A program made the translations under genes and the position numbers. Below, piece after piece: positions 34,891 to 41,969 of a DNA stretch of 64,000 bases. The stretch's first letter is position 1. Each line of letters starts with the position of its first letter. Source of the DNA: Pseudomonadota bacterium (GTDB taxonomy: Bacteria; Pseudomonadota; Gammaproteobacteria; Pseudomonadales; Pseudohongiellaceae); assembly GCA_027623555.1 (NCBI GenBank), contig JAQBSZ010000004.1:1-64000 (forward strand). Reading direction: 5' to 3'. The notes under the pieces were generated by a model that ran no database searches, was not told the origin of the DNA, and saw only the letters and a program-made list of their open reading frames with translations.

Positions 34891-34918
34891 TTGATTCTGA
34901 TCTATCGGCTGCTATAAA
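34891..34918 (+). promoter_or_regulatory. possible sigma-70 promoter before the PQQ dehydrogenase
   Basis: TTGATT (34891-34896) and TATAAA (34913-34918) are 16 bases apart and lie just before the start of the PQQ alcohol dehydrogenase gene. If used, the leader would be under ten bases, which would explain the missing ribosome binding site. The match is imperfect. Confidence 0.3.
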
Positions 34919-34930
34919 ACTGACCTTACT

Positions 34931-36694
34931 ATGCTAATAAAATTCCCGCATTGCCTGGCTATTGCACTACTAATGAGTTGTTCATGGTCGTATGGACAAA
35001 TAGCAGAATTCGATCCAGTTACCGATGAGATGTTAGGTGACCCACCGCCGGGGGAATGGTTGAGCTGGCGCGGCGAACAGAATAGTTGGGGCTATAGCCC
35101 GCTGGAGCAGATAAACACCGGCAATGTCAATCAGCTACAACTAGTCTGGTCATGGGCAATGGATGATACCGGCGCCGGACAGGCCGCCCCGCTCATCCAC
35201 AATGGCGTCATGTTTCTTCCCGGACCGCGCGGTGTAATCCAGGCGCTGGATGCCGCAAATGGCGACCTGATCTGGGAATATCGACCCGGCATCACCGCTT
35301 CCATCGATGGCACCGAGCGCGCAATAAGCCGCGAAGCACTCGGCGCGGCGGCGATGCCAGCCACCGCCTATGCCGGTGTCGGTAGGGGCGTGCAGAAAAA
35401 TATCGCAATCTATGGCGAGATGATCTACGCCGCGACAGAGAATGCCAGTATCGTCGGTATCGATGCGCGCTCTGGATTACTGGTATGGGAAACCCGGACC
35501 GCCGACCCTGCTCTGGGTTACTACTATACCGCCGGGCCTATCATTGCCAATGGCGTCCTCGTCACCGGAATTACCGGCTGTGAACGCTACAAAGACGATC
35601 TGTGTTTCATCACCGGACATAATCCGCAAAGCGGAGAAGAATTGTGGCGCTTTGCAACTGTCGCGGCACCGGGAACGCCAGAGGGGGATTCCTGGGGTGA
35701 TCTACCGCTACAATTTCGCGCCGGAGCCGACTCCTGGCAAGCAGGCAGCTACGATCCACAGAAGAACCTGGTTTATTACGGCACGGCGCAGGCCAAGCCC
35801 TGGGCTCGTGCGGTACGCGGCACCGACGGTGACGCCCTCTATACCAACTCGACCCTGGCGCTGAATCCAAACACCGGAGAACTGGCATGGTATTACCAGC
35901 ACCTGCCCGGTGAAACCCATGACATGGACGAAGTCTTCGAGACATTGTTAATCGATGTGGGTGGCCGTGAGTCCATCTTCAAGATGGGTAAGTTAGCGAT
36001 ACTGTGGCAGCTCGACCGGCAAACTGGCGAGCTGATAAGAGCCACCGACATCGGCTACCAGACCATCGTCAATGTGAATCCCACCAGCGGCAATATTACC
36101 TATCGCGACGGCATGATTCCCCGCATTGGTCAACAGATCGATATGTGCCCCAGCACTTCCGGATTCAAGAGCTGGCGCGCAATGGCCTATTCACCGCAAA
36201 CCAGTGCAGTCTATGTGCCGATTACCCTGAACTGCGAACTCGCTACCTTCGGTCCCACGGAACGGGTGTTAGGTGGTGGCGGTACCGGGCCGGTGCGGCG
36301 AATTAACTATCCGCATCCTCAGTCAGACGGCAATCTTGGCGAACTGCTTGCACTGGATATTCCAAGTGGTGAGGTGAAGTGGCGCTATCGCCAACGGGCA
36401 CCGATTAATACCGCGGCACTCACTACGGCCGGAGGTCTTGTTATCGTGGGTGACTGGAACCGTTACATGTATGCCTTCGATGCCGAGTCTGGCGAAAAAC
36501 TCTGGCAGACTCGGGTCACCACCTCGGCCCAGGGTTTCCCGATGACCTACATGATCGATGGCAAGCAATACCTCGCCCTGCCGGTAGGCGTCGGCGGCGC
36601 CAGCTGGTCGAGCATGCTGCCACGTGACCTGGCGCCGGAGCTGACTCGCCCACTCAATGGCAACTCCATTCACGTCTTTGCGCTTCCTGACTAA
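34931..36694 (+). CDS. PQQ-dependent alcohol dehydrogenase (eight-bladed quinoprotein)
   Basis: A 587-residue exported protein (signal peptide cleaved near SYG-QI). It follows the methanol/ethanol-dehydrogenase pattern: WLSWRGEQNSWGYSPLEQIN at the mature start, then W-motif blades such as LQALDAANGDLIWEYR and VGIDARSGLLVWETR, TGHNPQSGEELWRF, LALNPNTGELAWYYQHLPGETHDMDE (metal and substrate region) and a C-terminal VIVGDWNRYMYAFDAESGEKLWQTR. The neighbouring-cysteine pair of methanol dehydrogenase is not seen; TGITGCERYKDDLC replaces it. No heme domain is attached; the next gene, a small cytochrome overlapping its stop (TAATG), is the probable electron acceptor. Confidence 0.92.
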   Translation: MLIKFPHCLAIALLMSCSWSYGQIAEFDPVTDEMLGDPPPGEWLSWRGEQNSWGYSPLEQINTGNVNQLQLVWSWAMDDTGAGQAAPLIHNGVMFLPGPRGVIQALDAANGDLIWEYRPGITASIDGTERAISREALGAAAMPATAYAGVGRGVQKNIAIYGEMIYAATENASIVGIDARSGLLVWETRTADPALGYYYTAGPIIANGVLVTGITGCERYKDDLCFITGHNPQSGEELWRFATVAAPGTPEGDSWGDLPLQFRAGADSWQAGSYDPQKNLVYYGTAQAKPWARAVRGTDGDALYTNSTLALNPNTGELAWYYQHLPGETHDMDEVFETLLIDVGGRESIFKMGKLAILWQLDRQTGELIRATDIGYQTIVNVNPTSGNITYRDGMIPRIGQQIDMCPSTSGFKSWRAMAYSPQTSAVYVPITLNCELATFGPTERVLGGGGTGPVRRINYPHPQSDGNLGELLALDIPSGEVKWRYRQRAPINTAALTTAGGLVIVGDWNRYMYAFDAESGEKLWQTRVTTSAQGFPMTYMIDGKQYLALPVGVGGASWSSMLPRDLAPELTRPLNGNSIHVFALPD

Positions 36695-37137
36695 TGAAAT
36701 TCGGTCATTACAGACTCCCAGGAATGTTGTTGCTGCTTGGAGCGATGCTAATGCAAAGCTCGATCCGGGCTCAAGGTTCCAGTTCCATCTGGGACGGTAT
36801 CTATACTGAAGCCCAGGCAGTCCGTGGTGAGGAAGAATACGCAGCCCGCTGTGCTTCCTGTCATTCTGTCGATTTGCGGGGTAATAGCAATTCACCGAGC
36901 CTGTTGGGCTTGAGTTTCATGTTTATCTGGGAAGGAAGAACACTAGGCGAGCTCTTCGGCAAGGTCAGTACCGAGATGCCTACCGATCAACCTGGCAGCC
37001 TTTCGCTGCAATCCTATGCAGCGATACTTGCCTTTATCCTTAAGAAGAATGAATTTCCAGCAGGCAGTTCTGAGCTAAGTACAAACGATGCTGTCCTGAA
37101 TCAGATTCTGATCACCTCAGAAGGAGCTGCAAATTGA
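36694..37137 (+). CDS. small cytochrome c, partner of PQQ dehydrogenase
   Basis: A 147-residue exported monoheme cytochrome. A signal peptide (cleavage near IRA-QG) is followed by DGIYTEAQAVRGEEEYAARCASCHSVDLRG, with the heme site CASCH near residue 50, and a distal Met probably in STEMPTDQPGSL (near 93). This layout is common in cytochromes encoded next to PQQ alcohol dehydrogenases. The ATG shares a base with the dehydrogenase stop codon, so both are made together. Confidence 0.93.
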   Translation: MKFGHYRLPGMLLLLGAMLMQSSIRAQGSSSIWDGIYTEAQAVRGEEEYAARCASCHSVDLRGNSNSPSLLGLSFMFIWEGRTLGELFGKVSTEMPTDQPGSLSLQSYAAILAFILKKNEFPAGSSELSTNDAVLNQILITSEGAAN

Positions 37138-37156
37138 GTAAGCGAACAAGAGTGGC

Positions 37157-37654
37157 TCATTCCAGATAAATCCACAGAAAAGCGTAGCTGAAATAGGCTA
37201 GCAACAAGACAAGTCCTATCTTGCGATCGAGCCTGCCATCACCCAGAAAGAAAATGGGTAGTAACAGTACGGCAAGAAACCAGGACAAAATGATGTCGCC
37301 CACCCCACCTGCAGGGATAGGAATCTGACTAATCACTCCTCCGGCTGGCAATACGATCAGGGTATTAAAGATAATCGATCAAATAATATTCCCCATGGCA
37401 AGATCGGATTCGTTACGCATGGCGGCAATGATCGATGTCACCAACTGGGGCATACTGGTGCCCACCGCCACGAGAAAGAGCCCAACCACGGTAGCAGATA
37501 TACCCATCGATTCAGAGACGGTGACTCCGCTACCCACGGTGATTTCCCCACCAACAGCAAGCAGCACTATGCTCAGAATTAACATTGGCCAGCGACATCG
37601 ACTCACGCTGTAGGTGTGCATAGAGGGATAGTCCTGGAGACCAGCCAGTATCGA
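37157..37654 (-). pseudogene. truncated second copy of Na+/Ca2+ exchanger
   Basis: The minus strand codes for the C-terminal half of a CaCA exchanger closely similar to the intact gene at 39386-40363: SILAGLQDYPS at the start, GGEITVGSG, VGTSMPQLVTSIIAAMRNESDLAMGN, then a TGA (37379-37381) where the intact copy has Gly (GGA), then FNTLIVLPAGGVISQIPIPAGG and the shared end FSYAFLWIYLE. There is no frameshift. The 5' half is missing; the neighbouring M23 peptidase gene begins in its place. The second alpha repeat has lost its key Gly and would be cut short. Confidence 0.85.
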
Positions 37655-37688
37655 AAAGCCAAAGTGTGAAGAGGAAACAGAAAACGCG

Positions 37689-38879
37689 CTAACGCAATGA
37701 ATCATCTCTCTGGACGAGCTTGCGGAATAGGCGAACGATCCACCTGAAGAACGATCTCAAGACGAACATCGGCCATTCCCAGAACTTTTGTGGACCTATC
37801 TCCACTTCGCCGTCTCCCATAGGGAGCTCGTGAGGCGGATTCACGGAAGGCCAGATCGCGGAATACAGGCTGGGCAGGCCGTGCCGCTCCGCCTTGAACC
37901 ATGGGCCAGTTATTTCCGGTGGAATCAATATATATGCCGCGATGATATGAATGTCTCGAAACAGTATGGGCTGCATGGCATTCAGGTCATCCACAGCGTG
38001 AACGTGCAAATGAGGCTCGGAGGAGTTTCCAGAATTTCCCACGATGCCGAGCTGCTGACCAGCCGTTACTTTGGCGTCTGGGCTGAGCAGCCCCGGTGTC
38101 AATGATCCCTTCTGGAAGTGCGCGTACAACACTGTCTCATTGCCATGACGAATACGAAAATAATTCCCCTCGTTTATCATGTCGACCATTCCTGCAACTA
38201 CATTGTCGTTTCTATCGTTCTCGAATGAGATCACTTCTCCATCTGCCATGGCATAGACAGGGCGACCCCAAGCACGGTAATCCTCGTTCTTCTTCTTGTC
38301 GCCGCCCGGGTATTTGGTATCCCATTCGCCTAATGTCGAATTGAAGGCGATGACCCCGAGGTCATAGGCGAACAACTGAGACCCGAGCTCCCCCCCCAGA
38401 TGGACACTCCGTCCTCCCCAGACTTCTCTGAACTTAAGGTCGGCGCGCAAGGCCGGGAATTTGTAAGCTCCGCTTGCGACCGAATTCTCGTGTGGCTTTA
38501 AGTCGTAATCCGCGGACCAGGGATCGGAAAAACCGTCAAAGTAAAGCTGGAGGCTCATCTCCGATACGACCGGGTACTTGGGCAACAAGATGCGGTCCTG
38601 CAGGTCGGAAAACCAATTCCGGGTCTCCTCCGCGTGTATGGTTAGGCTCGGGATATTGATAGTCTTGCCTATGGCTGGCGGATTTCCGACAAACGTAATC
38701 ATCACCTGGGTTAAGTGAATATCGAAGTTTTCCTCGTTGGTGATCGTCAGCCGGAGAAAGAGCAATCTCTCCTCGAGGCCTCCTGGAGCGGGCGGGCCGA
38801 TTGTCGCTGCAAGGAGGGCAAAGGTCACCTTGCCTTCTTGCGTAGGGTGGACGACTACATTGATCGTAGGAGCTGTCAT
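37689..38879 (-). CDS. M23-family peptidase domain protein
   Basis: A 396-residue protein if the ATG at 38879 is used; an in-frame start at 38933 gives 414. Residues 20-170 form a beta-rich domain of unknown type. The C-terminal half is an M23-like domain: VWGGRSVHLGGELGSQLFAYDLGVI, GRPVYAMADGEVISFEND, YAHFQKGSLTPGL and GNSGNSSEPHLHVHA, where HLHVH is the zinc-binding HxH and the first histidine/Asp set may be in the YDLG segment. Such enzymes cut peptidoglycan cross-links or other glycine-rich peptides. No signal peptide is visible. It sits between the dead and intact exchanger copies. Confidence 0.78.
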   Translation of the reverse strand: MTAPTINVVVHPTQEGKVTFALLAATIGPPAPGGLEERLLFLRLTITNEENFDIHLTQVMITFVGNPPAIGKTINIPSLTIHAEETRNWFSDLQDRILLPKYPVVSEMSLQLYFDGFSDPWSADYDLKPHENSVASGAYKFPALRADLKFREVWGGRSVHLGGELGSQLFAYDLGVIAFNSTLGEWDTKYPGGDKKKNEDYRAWGRPVYAMADGEVISFENDRNDNVVAGMVDMINEGNYFRIRHGNETVLYAHFQKGSLTPGLLSPDAKVTAGQQLGIVGNSGNSSEPHLHVHAVDDLNAMQPILFRDIHIIAAYILIPPEITGPWFKAERHGLPSLYSAIWPSVNPPHELPMGDGEVEIGPQKFWEWPMFVLRSFFRWIVRLFRKLVQRDDSLR

Positions 38880-39385
38880 AAGCGATAGGAAGTCTTTTTT
38901 TAGCTTGAGTGGAGTCGATTTTGCCGGTAGCACAATTCGTCACGATGCCAAGTAAATTTCGAAATTTCCTCTAGGGCATCATGCCTAAATATACTATCCC
39001 CATCTCTGGCGGTTCTCCTAAACGGCGAGTTTACGAGCTCGGCCTGCTACAGCGCAACAACTATTTATTCACAGCGGGGCTTGTGGAGCACGAAGCTCGG
39101 GGTCAGGTCTGCAATTGCACAACGAGAAAGTCTTTACTTGAAATTGAAGACCTGACCCCCAATTCCAGGAGCAAAAACCGGTGATAGCCGCATGGCGTAC
39201 TGCCGGGGCCTTATCTATCCATGCCTGACCAGATTGGTCTTGGCGGCCTTACTCTCGTTTGGCTGGTGTAACGTGAACCCGGTGCGTGCTGTTATGTCCA
39301 GGGATGGACGGTATGCAGAAAATGCAGGATTATTTTTCTGCGGGGCGCAAATACACCGTGAATCCGTAGAAACCGTAGGGGACAC
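38880..39385. other. about 500-base gap rich in repeats
   Basis: No convincing gene. It holds the GGGGTCAGGTCT palindrome (39098-39160) and a GTAGGGGACACTC copy just after the exchanger stop (39373-39388). Short frames here cross the repeats and look accidental. Together with the dead exchanger copy it suggests a rearranged locus. Confidence 0.5.
39098..39160. repeat. GGGGTCAGGTCT long inverted repeat
   Basis: GGGGTCAGGTCTGCAATTGC at the left and the complement of GGGGTCAGGTCTTCAATTTC at the right pair over about 20 bases with two mismatches, around a loop of about 20 bases. The core matches the palindrome at 17902-17953 and the single GGGGTCAGG copy after the cyclase gene (40505-40520). Confidence 0.7.
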
Positions 39386-40363
39386 TCATTCCAGGTAGAT
39401 CCTCAGAAAAACATAGCTGAAATAGGCCAGCAGCAATATGACGCCTAACCTGCGATCGAGTCGGCCATCACCGAGGAAAAAGATTGGTATCAGCAGAGCT
39501 GTAAGAAACCAGGACAGGATAATATCGCCAACGCCACCGGCTGGGATGGGGATCTGGCTGATCACGCCACCGGCAGGTAAAACAATCAGCGTATTGAAGA
39601 TATTCGATCCAACGATATTCCCCAGAGCAAGATCCGACTCTTTACGCACAACCGCAATAATAGATGTTGCTAGTTCAGGCATGCTCGTGCCGACAGCGAT
39701 GAAAATGAGTCCAACGACAGCCTCCGAAATTCCAAACGACTCGGAAATAGCCATACCGCTGCGCACCGTGATTTCTCCACCTAACGCCAGCAGAATCGTT
39801 CCAGAGAACACTAACAACCAGCGGTAACGACTGAAAAGATGCTTATCGATGAATGGATTGTCTTGGATATCGGCCAGAATGGGATCGGGCGTTCTCAACG
39901 CCAGGATGTCCATCACACTGATATAAAGAAAGATACAAAACAACACCAGCAAGACAATCGATTCGGAGCGGCTGATCATCGCTGCCTGGCCTTCCAACGG
40001 CCCATCCAACGCCATTACCAGTACTACCGAGGTGGCCAGTAACAGCAGCGGTACTTCCCGCCGCACCAATGTTCCTTGAATGGTGATCGGCGCCATCAGG
40101 GCAGCGGCACCCAGTATCAGTGCGAGGTTACTGATGTTCGAGCCAATCACGTTGCCAAACGCCAGGCTGGTGGCATCATTCAGGGCCCCGGTAATGTTGA
40201 TGATTAGCTCAGGAGCACTGGTGCCAAACCCGACCACTGTCAGTCCGATCAATAACGGGGATACACCCAGTTTCGTGGCAATTTCCGAAGCACCGTGTAC
40301 CAGCAAGTAGCCACCACCGATAAGAATGGTGATGCCCAGAAATAGACCGCCCACCGACAGCAT
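39386..40363 (-). CDS. yrbG-like: CaCA-family Na+/Ca2+ exchanger
   Basis: A 325-residue inner-membrane antiporter. The ATG at 40363 has AGGAGG nine bases upstream; the longer frame lacks this. Ten helices are expected. The two alpha repeats are intact: GFGTSAPELIINITG...GNVIGSNISN (near residues 40-70) and AVGTSMPELATSIIA...GNIVGSNIFN (near 205-240), with the two glutamates that bind cation. It exports Ca2+ in exchange for Na+ or H+. Its C-terminal half is duplicated as a pseudogene 2 kb away. The TGA stop overlaps the GTGTCCCC repeat. Confidence 0.95.
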   Translation of the reverse strand: MLSVGGLFLGITILIGGGYLLVHGASEIATKLGVSPLLIGLTVVGFGTSAPELIINITGALNDATSLAFGNVIGSNISNLALILGAAALMAPITIQGTLVRREVPLLLLATSVVLVMALDGPLEGQAAMISRSESIVLLVLFCIFLYISVMDILALRTPDPILADIQDNPFIDKHLFSRYRWLLVFSGTILLALGGEITVRSGMAISESFGISEAVVGLIFIAVGTSMPELATSIIAVVRKESDLALGNIVGSNIFNTLIVLPAGGVISQIPIPAGGVGDIILSWFLTALLIPIFFLGDGRLDRRLGVILLLAYFSYVFLRIYLE

Positions 40364-40525
40364 CAGACTGGACCTCCTGTGACGATGGCTACAAAGGGGT
40401 ACGCGGAATGCGGTAGCTCGTTGCTCCAAGCATCCGCAGATCGCTTCCCTGAAGTCCATGAACAGTTAATCTCAAATCTCCTGTCTACTGGCATTCCATA
40501 CAATAGGACACCTGACCCCTTCTAG

Positions 40526-41578
40526 TTAAAACGTCGCATTGGCGTTAAACGGACTCGCGGTACCACCCTTGATTGGATTAATTTGAATCGAGGTCATAAA
40601 CTCCCAGCGGCGCAAGCGTGCGGCCACTTCGGCGACATCTTGCAGATACCCATTATCCACAATGGGCAAGCCGAGGTTAACCTGGGTAAGCTGGTGTATC
40701 GGACGATTTATGCCTTCCACTCCGGAGGGTTGTACGTCATTGACCGCATCCCCAACCAGGATCGCCACATCCCGCTCCTTAAGCCAGGGCAATACTGATG
40801 CATGCAGGCCAGCCCCTCCCTGCCCATAACGCCACGGTCCTTCCGCGTCCCGCTTGGCCCAGCGCCCGGTCCGAACGAACAATGCATCGCCACTGCCAAT
40901 TGTGACACCGGCAAATTCTTCCCAGGCTTCCAGGTCTTCAACGAAAATCGGCGTGCTCGGGTCGAGATAATCCACACCCCGCAGCAATGGGATATCAACC
41001 AGCACGCCTCGGGTAATATACGACGTACCCATCTTGTCGACGGCCAGGTCGTCGCAACCAGATGCGGTAAGATTCTGCGGATAACCATTGAAGATTATGT
41101 ACCTGCCGTCTATTTCGGTGCGGTAGTGACAGAGTGCGTCGAGGTGCGAGAGCATGCCATCGTGCAATGAAAACTGGATCTCATCCAGCGCAAAACTGGG
41201 TTCACCGGTGAAGGGATCGAGACTGCTCATCCAGTGGTCATAGGGGCCGAAAGACTGGCTATCGATGGTTTTCTCTTCGATTACGAAGTGTTGGAGCGTA
41301 ACAGTCTCACCCACCTGCACCAGAGCCGCCGCCTGGCGAGTCTTCTCCGGAGTAATCAGGTTCAGGGTTCCGCGCTGGTCATCCGGCCCCCAGCGACCCC
41401 AATTGGAGAGCTCATCTTCCCATTGTTTCAGGGTATCCAGGGTGACCAGCACAGCAGGGTGCTGCGTCGCCGGATGCACAGCAAATTCCTGCGCCACGCT
41501 GAGACTGATGAATAAGAAAGGAAGCGAAACCAGGCAGGATTTCAGGACAACAGCCAGTGTAGTGTTTTTAGTAAGCAT
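40526..41578 (-). CDS. exported cyclase-family (kynurenine-formamidase-like) hydrolase
   Basis: A 350-residue protein with GAGGAG seven bases before the ATG and a signal peptide (cleavage near SVA-QE, residue 30). The metal site of the PF04199 cyclase family appears as SLHDGMLSHLDALCH (HxGxxxHxDxxxH, near residue 137), and GGAGLHASVLPWLKERDVAILVGDAVND (near 255-285) holds the later conserved His and Asp. Family members hydrolyse formamides or lactone/cyclic amide substrates with a divalent metal. Cytoplasmic relatives are shorter (about 210 residues); the exported form is longer. A GGGGTCAGG repeat follows the stop. Confidence 0.88.
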   Translation of the reverse strand: MLTKNTTLAVVLKSCLVSLPFLFISLSVAQEFAVHPATQHPAVLVTLDTLKQWEDELSNWGRWGPDDQRGTLNLITPEKTRQAAALVQVGETVTLQHFVIEEKTIDSQSFGPYDHWMSSLDPFTGEPSFALDEIQFSLHDGMLSHLDALCHYRTEIDGRYIIFNGYPQNLTASGCDDLAVDKMGTSYITRGVLVDIPLLRGVDYLDPSTPIFVEDLEAWEEFAGVTIGSGDALFVRTGRWAKRDAEGPWRYGQGGAGLHASVLPWLKERDVAILVGDAVNDVQPSGVEGINRPIHQLTQVNLGLPIVDNGYLQDVAEVAARLRRWEFMTSIQINPIKGGTASPFNANATF

Positions 41579-41969
41579 AGCCGGACTCCTCGGAGGTGAG
41601 TATCAGGAACGGAGACAGACAGGATAGTCAGCTTGGACGGCGGAGTCCATGGCTTCAGCATGTGAAAGTAGCAAGGAACGGTGAGCGGGGAAATGCACAG
41701 CGGCAATTTGGAAAAAATACCGGGATTAACTATTTCACATCTGAACTAGCTGAGTGAGCGCAGGGGTAAAGCAAGTGTTAATCATGCGAGAGCATGATGC
41801 GCAGCTGAATGACAACAATCTGTGATTGTTGGCTAGGACATATTGCCCATTCGCCGCAGAGCGAATTCGAGCCCTCAAATCACCAGAAAGACCACGCTTT
41901 TGCGCCAGTGATTTAAGGGCGACTTTGGAAAAATGCAGGGACGCATTTTTCCAAAGAGTAGGTAAAAAG
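41579..41969. other. 391-base gap with several hairpins
   Basis: No gene seen. It contains CATGCGAGAGCATG (about 41784-41797), AACAATC-TGT-GATTGTT (about 41812-41830), a CAAATCAC...GTGATTTA pairing (about 41877-41915) and the strong hairpin at 41923-41956. A structured RNA, REP cluster or terminator region for the TonB receptor gene are all possible. Confidence 0.45.
41923..41956. terminator. perfect 14-bp hairpin after the TonB receptor gene
   Basis: CTTTGGAAAAATGC (41923-41936) and GCATTTTTCCAAAG (41943-41956) pair perfectly around a six-base loop, 14 bases after the receptor stop codon. Transcribed from the minus strand it could end the receptor mRNA, although the U-tract is inside the stem. 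It resembles the TTTGTGAA hairpin at 5823 in style. Confidence 0.5.

Noticed and set aside
38981..39398. Two short frames (about 67 and 68 codons) in the repeat-rich gap
   Set aside because: They cross the GGGGTCAGGTCT palindrome, show no family features and have no ribosome binding site.
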